A stretch of DNA of 23,507 bases from CAZVJA01 sp964626885 (GCA_964626885.1 CAZVJA010000069.1:1-23507); one strand, 5' to 3'. Positions 1 to 7,282 are shown, counted from the stretch's first letter. Numbers and translations: made by a program. Notes: generated from the letters alone by a model not told the origin.

Positions 1-918
1 TTCTGCTCATCCGGCTTGCAGGCGATCGCGATGGCGGCGCACGAAATTCTGCACGAAGGGGCGACCGCCGCCATCGGAGGGGGGGTCGAGAGCATCACGC
101 GGATCGGCGGCATCAAGGCGGACGTCAATCCGGTCGTGATGGAGCGAAAGCCGGGCATCTACATGGTGATGGGAGACACCGCCGAGGTGGTCGCCAAGCG
201 GTACAACATCAGTCGGCAGGTACAGGATGAATACGCCCTCTCCAGCCAGCAGCGGACCGCCCGCGCCCAGAAGGAAGGGTTTTTCGACGCGGAACTCGCC
301 CCAATGCACGTCACGCGCGGCATCCTCGATAAGAAGACAGGCCAAGTCGTCAGCCAGGAAGAGCACAACCTGACGACCGACGAATGTAACCGCCCCGATA
401 CCACCCTCGAAGGCTTGTTGGCGCTCAAGCCTTACTTCGACCCGGAAAACGGCAGCGTGACGGCCGGCAACGCGTCACAGCTTTCCGACGGAGCCTCCGT
501 CGCACTGCTCATGGAACGCAAGCGGGCAGAGCAACTGGGACTGAAGCCGAAGATCGCCTTCCGCGGCTTCGTGGTGGCGGGCTGCGAGCCGGATGAGATG
601 GGAATCGGTCCGGTCTTCGCCGTGCCGAAATTGTTGCAGCGTCACGGGCTGAAAGTGGACGACATCGACCTGTGGGAACTCAACGAGGCGTTCGCGGTGC
701 AGGTGCTCTACTGCCGCGACAAACTCGGCATCGATCCAAATAAACTCAATGTCAACGGCGGATCGATTGCGATCGGGCATCCGTTCGGCATGACCGGCGC
801 GCGGCTGGTGGGGACGATCGCCAATGCAATGCGGGCGCGGAAGGCGCGCCGCGGCGTGGTGACGATGTGCATCGGCGGCGGTCAGGGAGCTGCGGGATTG
901 TTTGAGTTGTGTGACTGA
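1..918 (+). CDS. Thiolase (acetyl-CoA C-acetyl/acyltransferase), 5' end cut by window
   Basis: Thiolases condense two acyl-CoA molecules or cleave a 3-ketoacyl-CoA, in beta-oxidation or in acetoacetyl-CoA formation. The frame is open from base 1 and begins inside the active-site motif CSSGLQAIA, so the nucleophilic cysteine is visible residue 2 (bases 4-6). The start codon and roughly the first 90 residues lie outside the window. The other catalytic elements are present: the NVNGGSIAIGHPFG motif with His260 (visible numbering) and the CIGGGQG motif with Cys290. The stretch GSVTAGNASQLSDGA is also typical of the family. The visible 305 residues end at TGA 916-918. The next gene is convergent. 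The sequence does not separate a biosynthetic acetoacetyl-CoA thiolase from a degradative 3-ketoacyl-CoA thiolase, so no gene symbol is given. Family assignment is very secure. Confidence 0.95.
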   Translation, partial: FCSSGLQAIAMAAHEILHEGATAAIGGGVESITRIGGIKADVNPVVMERKPGIYMVMGDTAEVVAKRYNISRQVQDEYALSSQQRTARAQKEGFFDAELAPMHVTRGILDKKTGQVVSQEEHNLTTDECNRPDTTLEGLLALKPYFDPENGSVTAGNASQLSDGASVALLMERKRAEQLGLKPKIAFRGFVVAGCEPDEMGIGPVFAVPKLLQRHGLKVDDIDLWELNEAFAVQVLYCRDKLGIDPNKLNVNGGSIAIGHPFGMTGARLVGTIANAMRARKARRGVVTMCIGGGQGAAGLFELCD

Positions 919-930
919 GGCCAAGCAATT

Positions 931-947
931 AGCGGTCGGCTTTCAGC
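931..947. repeat. Short dispersed intergenic repeat, copy 1
   Basis: This 17-base stretch just after the thiolase stop matches 5586-5602 upstream of nadA at 15 of 17 positions, counted by eye. Both copies read AGCGGTC, one variable base, GC, one variable base, TTCAGC. Two copies are too few to define a family. Confidence 0.3.
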
Positions 948-978
948 CAACGACCAGAATGGAGAAACGCTGGGACGC

Positions 979-1007
979 TGGCACTGGCGGACGAGCCGCC
1001 AGTGGCA
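979..1007. repeat. Intergenic palindrome between convergent genes (REP-like or bidirectional terminator)
   Basis: A 9-bp perfect stem (CACTGGCGG at 982-990 pairing with CCGCCAGTG at 996-1004) has a 5-base loop and continues for two more pairs after one mismatch. It sits in the 143-base gap between the ends of the convergent thiolase and ATPase genes. From memory, similar CACTGGC/GCCAGTG palindromes recur between genes in planctomycete genomes, so it may be a dispersed element. It lacks a T-run on either strand, which makes a classic intrinsic terminator less likely. Confidence 0.5.
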
Positions 1008-1061
1008 CCCAATGCGAGTTATTGCGGCCCAGCGGCTGCGGCGTCGTGGGAGTATTACGAA

Positions 1062-2765
1062 TCAATAATCGGTCAGTGAAGCGGGTGCCGCGGAAGCGCG
1101 GAGCGCATTGACGACGGCCATCACGTCAATGATTTCCTGTGTGACCGCTCCCGCGACCGGCGGCAAAAAACCAAGAGCAGCGAACAGCATTGCACCGAGG
1201 CTGAGCGCGATCCCCCCCACGGCGCTTTCGAGGGCGATGCGACGCATTCGCCGACCGACATGCAACAGCTCGTCGACCTTCCCCAGCGAATTGTCGAGGA
1301 TGACCGCGCCGGCCGCTTCGGTCGTGACCTCGCTTCGCTGACCCATCGCCAGTCCCACGGTCGCGGCCATCAACGCCGGAGCATCGTTGATGCCGTCGCC
1401 AAGATAGAGAGTCTTGTTCCGCTCCGTTTCACGGTGAACGATGGCGAGTTTTTCTTCCGGACTTTTTTCCGCATGAACCTCGACAATGCCGACCTTCGTC
1501 GCCAAGTAACTGACTTCCGACTCGCGATCTCCGGAAACGATCATCAGGCGGTCGAAGTGGTGCCGTGGCGTGAGGTGATTGACGAACATCGCTCCTTCCG
1601 CGCGCGGCTCGTCGCGGAACCGATAGGTCGCCGCATACGTGCCGTCGACCATGAGGATGCACTCGAGCCCCCCTGCCAGCGGCGGAAGCTCGCGCGCCCG
1701 GTCGGGTTGCAGCTTCAACAACTGCTTCCGGCTAGTGATCTGAACTTTNNNNNNNNNNNNNNNNNNNNNNNNNNNNNNNNNNNNNNNNNNNNNNNNNNNN
1801 NNNNNNNNNNNNNNNNNNNNNNNNNNNNNNNNNNNNNNNNNNNNNNNNCCCCGCCGTGCCGCCAGGGAAATCGTCCCGATGATGGCGACCGGAATGGCGA
1901 TGAGCAGCGGACAGGGAGTCGCCGTGACGAGCACCGCGAGAAACCGCGTGGAGTTGCCGCTGAGTCCCCATGCCGCTCCCGCGATGACGAGCGCCAGCGG
2001 CGTGTACCAGGCACCCAACTGATCCCCCAGACGACGGAGCGTCGGCCGCTGTTGTTGAGATTCCTGCATCACCCGCATGATCTTTGCGTAGCGAGAATCG
2101 ACGGCCCGATGGGTTGCGCGAATCGTCAGTGCCGACTCGCCGTTGATCGCGCCCGACAGAACTTCCGAGCCGACCGACTTCGACATGCGGTACGGCTCTC
2201 CGGTGAGATACGCTTCATCCATCGAACCGTGACCGTCCACAACGACTCCATCCACGGGACAGATTTCATGCGGCAGCACGACCAGCACGTCTTCGGGTGC
2301 AATCGCCTCCAAGGGGACGTCGGTCATCGTCGAGTCGATTTTTCGATGGGCCCGGGAAGGCATGCGTTTGGCCAGCGCGTTGAGCACCGACGAAGCACTT
2401 CGCACGGCGTACGCTTCGAGCGTCTCTCCGCCGGACAGCATGAGCACGACCAGCACGCCGGCCAGATACTCTCCCAAGATCACCGAGGTAACGATAGAGA
2501 TTCCCGCAAGCATGTCCGACCCGAACTCCGCGCGCATGAGCTTCGCGGTCAGGTCCAGCACCAACGGCGTCCCCCCGAGGATCAAACCCACCACCAGCGG
2601 CAGCCACGAAAACCGTGCGACTTCCTCCGTGGACATGCGCAGACCGAAATGCACGATCATCGCCAGAACCGCGACGGCGGCAATGATCGGATCGCGCAAC
2701 GACCAGATCCGAATGAGCCGGGAAGTTGCCGGTTGTGCGGCTTGCATGTGGTTGTCAGTTGGCAC
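1062..2765 (-). CDS. Heavy-metal P1B-type ATPase with TPC motif, interrupted by a sequence gap
   Basis: P1B ATPases pump transition-metal ions across the inner membrane using ATP. Visible from the N-terminus: hydrophobic segments around residues 27-43 and 53-70, a further pair around 86-110, the actuator-domain TGEP motif (188-191), the metal-site motif TPCPLL (283-288) at the end of a membrane helix, then the N-gap. After the gap come the hinge GLECILMVDG, RFRDEPR, the GDGINDAPAL motif and two C-terminal helices. The DKTGT phosphorylation site and nucleotide-binding domain are not seen and must lie in the gap. There is no N-terminal CxxC metal-binding domain. In the Arguello scheme a TPC motif is assigned to P1B-5, linked to Ni, Co or Fe, but substrate cannot be fixed from this alone. 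The start is either GTG 2765 or ATG 2747; neither has a good ribosome site. Confidence 0.88.
   Translation of the reverse strand: MPTDNHMQAAQPATSRLIRIWSLRDPIIAAVAVLAMIVHFGLRMSTEEVARFSWLPLVVGLILGGTPLVLDLTAKLMRAEFGSDMLAGISIVTSVILGEYLAGVLVVLMLSGGETLEAYAVRSASSVLNALAKRMPSRAHRKIDSTMTDVPLEAIAPEDVLVVLPHEICPVDGVVVDGHGSMDEAYLTGEPYRMSKSVGSEVLSGAINGESALTIRATHRAVDSRYAKIMRVMQESQQQRPTLRRLGDQLGAWYTPLALVIAGAAWGLSGNSTRFLAVLVTATPCPLLIAIPVAIIGTISLAARRXXXXXXXXXXXXXXXXXXXXXXXXXXXXXXXXXXKVQITSRKQLLKLQPDRARELPPLAGGLECILMVDGTYAATYRFRDEPRAEGAMFVNHLTPRHHFDRLMIVSGDRESEVSYLATKVGIVEVHAEKSPEEKLAIVHRETERNKTLYLGDGINDAPALMAATVGLAMGQRSEVTTEAAGAVILDNSLGKVDELLHVGRRMRRIALESAVGGIALSLGAMLFAALGFLPPVAGAVTQEIIDVMAVVNALRASAAPASLTDY
1749..1848. 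other. Assembly gap of exactly 100 N
   Basis: One hundred Ns interrupt the P-type ATPase. The round size indicates a scaffolding placeholder. Family order requires the DKTGT site and most of the nucleotide-binding domain between the flanks, over 100 residues, whereas 100 bases hold only about 33. The flanks share a reading frame only if the gap is 100, so the frame continuity is accidental and the protein length shown by translation is too short. Confidence 0.97.
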
Positions 2766-2808
2766 GCGTGAGAAGTCCCGTGAGATTCCGCAATAGTTTC
2801 TTCATCAT
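2755..2808 (-). other. Possible 17-residue leader ORF overlapping the ATPase start
   Basis: On the minus strand ATG-ATG at 2808-2803 opens a basic peptide, MMKKLLRNLTGLLTRAN. Its TGA (2757-2755) falls between the two candidate ATPase starts, GTG 2765 and ATG 2747. Only a weak GGA lies upstream. It could be a translationally coupled leader, the true N-terminus separated from the ATPase by a frameshift or sequencing error, or chance. Confidence 0.2.
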
Positions 2809-2944
2809 GGTTTCCAGAGGCACGTATGCACAAGACACAGAGCATCCCAGCAATGAGCCCGCGCTGGACGCCCCGCTCTTTGAGGAGTCCTGCCCATGTT
2901 ATCGCACCGCGCGAGTACGGGGAGAATACAAACACATACGCATG

Positions 2945-2985
2945 AACGACGAAAGCCGACGGGTTGCGTCGGCTTTCCAGTCGTT
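2945..2985 (-). terminator. Stem-loop terminator after the cold-shock gene
   Basis: GAAAGCCGAC (2951-2960) pairs perfectly with GTCGGCTTTC (2968-2977) around a 7-base loop. The stem is extended by AACGAC (2945-2950) pairing with GTCGTT (2980-2985) after a 2-base bulge. It lies 15 bases beyond the cold-shock stop. Read on the minus strand, the right arm ends in TTTCGTCGTT rather than a pure T-run, so strength is uncertain, but position and stem make a terminator the simplest reading. Confidence 0.7.
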
Positions 2986-3000
2986 CAAACGCAGTTGGTC

Positions 3001-3198
3001 TTATATCGGGCGAACGTTTTCTGCCCGGGGCCCTTTCGGTCCGCGTCCTTCGTTGTACGAGACGCGTTGCCCGACCTGGAGTTCGTCGTAACTGATGCCT
3101 TCGAGTGCCGACGAATGAAAAAACATGTCCTTGTCTGTTCCGGTATCGATGAACCCGAAACCCTTGTCCGTCAACCGTTTGATTGTGCCCTGAGCCAT
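3001..3198 (-). CDS. csp: Cold-shock domain protein (CspA family)
   Basis: This small cytoplasmic protein binds single-stranded RNA or DNA through one OB-fold cold-shock domain, usually acting as an RNA chaperone. The 65 residues (about 70 in E. coli CspA) begin MAQGTIKRL and contain the RNP1-type motif KGFGFI and the RNP2-type motif DMFFHSS, and end with the typical basic GPRAENVRP tail. The frame is open further upstream to 3294, but ATG 3198 is chosen because the family starts there and GAGGAAG lies about 8 bases before it. The transcript probably has a long 5' leader, as in many csp genes, since 195 bases separate this start from the dehydratase stop. No convincing promoter stands out there. 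Confidence 0.95.
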   Translation of the reverse strand: MAQGTIKRLTDKGFGFIDTGTDKDMFFHSSALEGISYDELQVGQRVSYNEGRGPKGPRAENVRPI

Positions 3199-3380
3199 TC
3201 TGTCCGCTTCCTCAAAAAAGAATTGGAGGAGTGTCCGACATTCGAACCGCTCCCTTGTGAGGCTAGTTTTATCCGCAGGGACGACAAAGCACAACGCGGA
3301 ACGGGAATTAGGGTGACGGAATCGAAGTTATAGAGGGGATTTCCGCGGCAGACACGTACAGTTTCAGCGTCAGAGATTCT

Positions 3381-3394
3381 GGTGTCGGGACACC
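3381..3394 (-). terminator. Small perfect palindrome at the dehydratase stop codon
   Basis: GGTGTC (3381-3386), GG, then GACACC (3389-3394) forms a perfect 6-bp inverted repeat whose edge touches the TAG stop of the dehydratase. It could help end transcription, but there is no T-run and the stem is short. Confidence 0.2.
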
Positions 3395-5424
3395 TATTGA
3401 GATGCCAATGCCTGCTGAACCGCGTCAACGTCATACACGCAGCCTCCCCACGTACCGCCGCCAAGCTGCTGCAGCAGCGCCCAGAGCCGCGTGTCGTCCG
3501 GCAGATCAGGATCTGCTTGCAGAGTGACGGCCGGCTGCCGCGCCGCGAGGATTTTTGCCCCTTCTTCAGGAGAGAACACTTTGTACGTTGGTGTGTTTCC
3601 ACGATCTCCCTCCAACCGGGGCACGCTCCGCTTTGCTCCAGACACCCCGTCTGCTTCTCCAATGAAATCAATCCGCCCGGTGAGGTTGTTGCGATCCACG
3701 ACGATTTCAATGAGATCACCGTCGCGGAGCTTGCCGATCGGACCACCAGCAAGCGCTTCCGGACCGACATGTCCGATACAAGCCCCCGTTGAAACCCCCG
3801 AGAAACGCGCGTCGGTGATGACCGCAACCTCCTTCCCCCACTTCAAGTACCGAAGGGCCGATGTGATTTGATAGATCTCCTCCATTCCAGCTCCCAGTGG
3901 TCCGCGGCACATCAAAATAATAATGTCGCCGGATTGAATCGGTCGCTCAGTGCGACCTTTGATCGCTGCAACCGCTTCCCTCTCGGACGTGAAGACGCGC
4001 GCCGGTCCACGTTTTCGATAAACACCATCGGCATCGACGACACTCGGATCGATCGATGTGCTCTTGATGACCGACCCTTCAGGAGCAATGTTCCCGACGG
4101 GAAATGTAACCGTGCTGGTGAGACCACGTTGTCGGGCCCGATCGGGAGACATGATGACATCATCCGGATCGGCCCCGTCCCGTTCCGTGAGCAATGTCCG
4201 CAGCCGGGCGCGGCGATCCGACTTCTCCCACCAATCGAGGATCTCGCCGAGCTTACAGCCGGCGGCGGTCATTGCGTCGAGCTTGAGCAGACCGAGTGCC
4301 CGCAGGTGGAGCATCACTTCGGGAACCCCACCCGCCAGAAAGAACCGCACCGTGGGATGTCCGACGGGACCGTTGGGGAGCACGTCCACCAGTCGTGGCA
4401 CAAGGCGATTGACGCGGCTCCAATCTTCGACGACCGGCCGGCGAAGCTTGGCTTCAAATGCGACAGCGGGAATATGCAGCAGCAAGTTTGTCGACCCGCC
4501 GCACGCCGCATGCACAACCATCGCGTTATGCAGCGAGTCTTCTGTGACAATATCGCCGAGCGTAATCCCCTGCTCTTGCAGTGCAACGACGGCCCGCGCC
4601 GAACGACGGGCAATATCGAGCCAAATCGGCTGGCCCGATGGAGCGAGCGCGGAATGCGGCAATGCCATTCCCCACGCTTCCGCGACGACCTGCGACGTGG
4701 CAGCCGTGCCGAGAAACTGGCATCCCCCGCCGGCGGTTCCGCAGGCACGGCAACCCATTTCTGCGGCATATTCGAGGCTGATTTCTCCCTGGGCGAAGCG
4801 GGCACCGATCGACTGCACTTTGCCGGTGTCCTCGGCTTCCTCGGCGGGGAGCGTGACGCCGCCGGGGACAATCACAGCCGGAAGGTTACGTTGTGATGCC
4901 AGCGCGAGCATCATCGCCGGGAGCCCTTTATCACAGGTGGCGACTCCGACGATTCCCTTTCGCAACGGCAACGAGCGGATCAACCGTTTCAATACGACGG
5001 CCGCGTCGTTGCGATAAGGCAAACTGTCCATCATGGCGGTCGTCCCTTGCGAGCGGCCGTCGCAGGGATCACTCACAAAAGCAGCAAAGGGGAGCCGGTG
5101 AAGTTCCTTCAACTCCTCGGCGGCGGCCCGCATCAACAGGCCGACTTCCCAGTGTCCCGTGTGATAGCCGAGCGCGATGGGATGGCCGTCCTCGGCACGA
5201 ATTCCCCCTTGGGTGCTCAAAATGAGGATCTGGTCGCGGAGCAACTCGTTGGGGTCCCAACCCATACCGGCGCTCTGCGTCATGCCGAACAGATCGCCGC
5301 TGGGGCTTTCGAGGAGCATTTTTTCCGAGAGGGGGAGCGTCCCAGACGGTCCGGCCCCGCGCGTGACAACGTCGAGCAGACCGGCATCCTGGCCGTCGAG
5401 GAGACTATTCAGAGAGATAGGCAT
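3394..5424 (-). CDS. yjhG: YjhG/YagF-family dehydratase (probable D-xylonate dehydratase)
   Basis: Enzymes of the IlvD/Edd superfamily dehydrate sugar acids or dihydroxy acids using an Fe-S cluster. The YjhG/YagF branch converts D-xylonate to 2-keto-3-deoxy-xylonate in the cytoplasm. The 676-residue protein matches remembered E. coli YjhG (about 655 residues) nearly from end to end, including PSGDLFGMTQSAGMGW, SDPCDGRSQGTT, SLPYRNDA, VPGG.TLPAEE, KSTSIDPS, ITDARFSGVSTGACIGHVGP and the C-terminal LPDDTRLWALLQ. The expected cluster cysteines are Cys121, Cys164 and Cys235. ATG 5424 is used; it lacks a clear ribosome site. No xylose dehydrogenase, lactonase or aldolase is nearby, so the pathway is either encoded elsewhere or the substrate differs. 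Divergent from nadA across 220 bases. Confidence 0.93.
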   Translation of the reverse strand: MPISLNSLLDGQDAGLLDVVTRGAGPSGTLPLSEKMLLESPSGDLFGMTQSAGMGWDPNELLRDQILILSTQGGIRAEDGHPIALGYHTGHWEVGLLMRAAAEELKELHRLPFAAFVSDPCDGRSQGTTAMMDSLPYRNDAAVVLKRLIRSLPLRKGIVGVATCDKGLPAMMLALASQRNLPAVIVPGGVTLPAEEAEDTGKVQSIGARFAQGEISLEYAAEMGCRACGTAGGGCQFLGTAATSQVVAEAWGMALPHSALAPSGQPIWLDIARRSARAVVALQEQGITLGDIVTEDSLHNAMVVHAACGGSTNLLLHIPAVAFEAKLRRPVVEDWSRVNRLVPRLVDVLPNGPVGHPTVRFFLAGGVPEVMLHLRALGLLKLDAMTAAGCKLGEILDWWEKSDRRARLRTLLTERDGADPDDVIMSPDRARQRGLTSTVTFPVGNIAPEGSVIKSTSIDPSVVDADGVYRKRGPARVFTSEREAVAAIKGRTERPIQSGDIIILMCRGPLGAGMEEIYQITSALRYLKWGKEVAVITDARFSGVSTGACIGHVGPEALAGGPIGKLRDGDLIEIVVDRNNLTGRIDFIGEADGVSGAKRSVPRLEGDRGNTPTYKVFSPEEGAKILAARQPAVTLQADPDLPDDTRLWALLQQLGGGTWGGCVYDVDAVQQALASQ

Positions 5425-5451
5425 TTCGGAGAACTTTCACAGTCGATAAGT

Positions 5452-5490
5452 GCAAATTCGTTCCACAACTGCTGAGCCTATCGCAAATTC
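5452..5490. repeat. Direct repeat of GCAAATTC upstream of the dehydratase
   Basis: GCAAATTC occurs at 5452-5459 and again at 5483-5490, 31 bases apart, close to three helical turns. Both copies lie within about 70 bases upstream of the dehydratase start, where an operator would be expected. The repeat is short enough to be chance. Confidence 0.25.
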
Positions 5491-5567
5491 CGTCTGGACG
5501 GGAGCGTTGAGGTGATTTCCCCGAACCGGCGGCTTGCTTTCAGAATCGAACTTTACGGATAGAGGCG

Positions 5568-5573
5568 TATAAT
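5568..5573 (+). promoter_or_regulatory. Candidate -10 box for nadA
   Basis: A perfect TATAAT lies 71 bases before the nadA ATG in the divergent spacer. No good -35 hexamer is found at 16-18 bases upstream (the nearest TTGCTT, 5534-5539, is too far), so this rests on the -10 alone. Confidence 0.4.
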
Positions 5574-5585
5574 GGGGTAGCGAAC

Positions 5586-5602
5586 AGCGGTCAGCCTTCA
5601 GC
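5586..5602. repeat. Short dispersed intergenic repeat, copy 2
   Basis: This stretch matches 931-947 at 15 of 17 positions. It lies in the presumed nadA 5' leader, between the TATAAT and the start codon. Confidence 0.3.
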
Positions 5603-5644
5603 GGCCAGCAAAGGCCGAATTACAGCGGAAAATGGGGAAAAGCG

Positions 5645-6634
5645 ATGTCGTTGCCGGTTCTCGATCAAAAACCCGAGGTCTATGAGGATCCCCTCGACCT
5701 GATGGAGGAGATCGAAGCACTCAAGAAAGAAAAAGACGCGACGATCCTGGCCCATTATTACGTCGACGGGGAAATCCAGGATGTGGCCGACTTTACGGGA
5801 GACAGCCTCAAGCTGGCCCGCGATGCGACCACTGTAACGACTTCGACCATCGTCTTCGCAGGTGTCCACTTCATGGCGGAGTCCGCGAAGATTCTGAACC
5901 CATCGAAGCGGGTGCTCTTGCCGGACCTATTGGCGGGGTGCTCCCTGGCAGAAAGTTGCCCGTACGAAAAACTGCTCGAGTTCCAGGAAGGGTTGCGCGC
6001 GAAGGGGCACGACGTCATCACAGTGGCCTATATCAACACGACCGCCGCGGTGAAGAGTCTCTGCGATTGGATCGTCACCAGCGGCAATGCCCGCGAGATC
6101 ATTGAGCGAATCCCCCTCGACCGTGAGATTTTGTTCGTTCCCGACCAGCATCTCGGGCGGTACCTCGCGGAAGTGACGGGACGAAAGATGATCTTGTGGC
6201 CCGGTTCCTGTGTCGTGCACGAAATGTTCAGCCTGCAGGATCTGGTTCGCGCTAAGAAGAACAATCCAGAGAGCGTGGTCATCGCGCATCCGGAATGCCC
6301 GCAGAATATTCTCGAAGTCAGCGATATGGTCGGCGGGACCGAGAAGATGCGGAAGTATGTTTCCTCCATCGAGAAGCCGACGACGTTTCTTGTCGCTACC
6401 GAAGCGAATATGATCTACCCGCTGCAAAAGGCCGCACCGCAGCACACCTACATTCCAGTACCGGGAATCATGGCGTCCTCCGGCGAAACCTGCGCCTGCA
6501 ATCGTTGTCCCTACATGGCCCGCAACACGCTGGCCGCGGTCCGCAATTGCCTCAAGACCGGACAACCGGAAATCACCTGGCAGCCGTACTTCGATAAAGC
6601 CGGCGAAGTGCTGCGCCGAAGTTTACTGAACTGA
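5645..6634 (+). CDS. nadA: Quinolinate synthase
   Basis: NadA condenses iminoaspartate with dihydroxyacetone phosphate to quinolinate in de novo NAD synthesis and carries a [4Fe-4S] cluster. The 329 residues (E. coli 347) show LAHYYVDGEIQDVADFTGDSL (35-55), FAGVHFMAESAKIL (71-84), NTTAAVK, PDQHLGRYLA, PGSCVVHE, HPECP, VATEANMIYPLQKAAP and CACNRCPYM. Candidate cluster ligands are Cys99, Cys189 and one of Cys283/285/288, most likely Cys288. ATG 5645 follows a purine-rich GGGGAAAAG. The partner genes nadB and nadC are not in the window. The next gene starts 60 bases downstream with no terminator seen, so it may be co-transcribed. Confidence 0.97.
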   Translation: MSLPVLDQKPEVYEDPLDLMEEIEALKKEKDATILAHYYVDGEIQDVADFTGDSLKLARDATTVTTSTIVFAGVHFMAESAKILNPSKRVLLPDLLAGCSLAESCPYEKLLEFQEGLRAKGHDVITVAYINTTAAVKSLCDWIVTSGNAREIIERIPLDREILFVPDQHLGRYLAEVTGRKMILWPGSCVVHEMFSLQDLVRAKKNNPESVVIAHPECPQNILEVSDMVGGTEKMRKYVSSIEKPTTFLVATEANMIYPLQKAAPQHTYIPVPGIMASSGETCACNRCPYMARNTLAAVRNCLKTGQPEITWQPYFDKAGEVLRRSLLN

Positions 6635-6694
6635 TCCCCGTCCAGGAATCATAGTCTGACGCGGTTTTGCCCATCGTGACTGACAACGACTGAC

Positions 6695-7228
6695 ATGAAA
6701 GCGTCCCCACGTCGGGTGCATCCCGCTGCTCTCGCGAACGAAGCATTGCTCGCGGAATGTGACGTACAGCGGACGAGGCGGTCCGGTCCCGGGGGCCAAC
6801 ATCGCAACAAGGTCGAAACGGCGATTGTCCTGAAACATCGCCCAACCGGTGTGCAAGCGGCGGCCAGTGAGCGCCGCAGCCAGAGTGAAAACCTCACCAC
6901 AGCCCTGTTTCGGCTGCGTGTCAACTTGGCGCTCGAGGTGCGCTGTGACACACCAGTGACGACCGAAGGAGAGCATCGTCCAAGTGAACTTTGGCGGTCC
7001 CGTTGCCGCAATCAGCGAATTGCGGTCAATCCGGAACATGAGCACTTTCCCGTATTGTTGGCGGAAGTTTTGGATGCCATTCATCGGTACGGACCAGACT
7101 TGCACGATTCATCGAACGCCTTGGAATGCACTCGATCGCAGCTTGTGAAATTCTTGAAGTTGGAGCCGAGAGGAATGGCCATGGTCAATCGCTGGCGAAT
7201 TGAACTCGGGCTTCAAGAACTCCGCTAA
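6695..7228 (+). CDS. Release-factor-like GGQ protein lacking codon-recognition domains
   Basis: The GGQ loop of class I release factors enters the ribosomal peptidyl-transferase centre and hydrolyses peptidyl-tRNA. This 177-residue protein has the catalytic domain only: RRSGPGGQHRNKVET (residues 28-42, GGQ at 33-35), then PTGV and SERRSQSEN, both conserved in the RF fold. It has no stop-codon-reading domain (no PxT or SPF region), so it cannot act as a normal RF1/RF2. Size suggests an ArfB/PrfH-like rescue hydrolase, but the C-terminus is not the strongly basic tail of ArfB. Instead a helical module follows, with CTRSQLVKFLKLEP, then VNRWRIELGLQEL, which looks like a small helix-turn-helix unit. 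Homologues with this layout are, to my memory, found in planctomycetes. The start lacks a ribosome site. Catalysis is inferred from the motif. Confidence 0.85.
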   Translation: MKASPRRVHPAALANEALLAECDVQRTRRSGPGGQHRNKVETAIVLKHRPTGVQAAASERRSQSENLTTALFRLRVNLALEVRCDTPVTTEGEHRPSELWRSRCRNQRIAVNPEHEHFPVLLAEVLDAIHRYGPDLHDSSNALECTRSQLVKFLKLEPRGMAMVNRWRIELGLQELR

Positions 7229-7252
7229 CGTCCCGGATTGACCCTTCGCTGC

Positions 7253-7282
7253 TTGCCGTCGCCGGTTTAGTACGCGTAAAAT
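7253..7282 (+). promoter_or_regulatory. Weak candidate promoter before the DUF58 gene
   Basis: TTGCCG (7253-7258), an 18-base spacer and TAAAAT (7277-7282) resemble a sigma70 promoter in the 110-base gap before the DUF58 gene. The match is imperfect. Confidence 0.25.

Noticed and set aside
1260..2771. Long plus-strand open frame across the ATPase region
   Set aside because: It is the complement of the P-type ATPase, runs through the Ns, and its translation has no recognisable family features.
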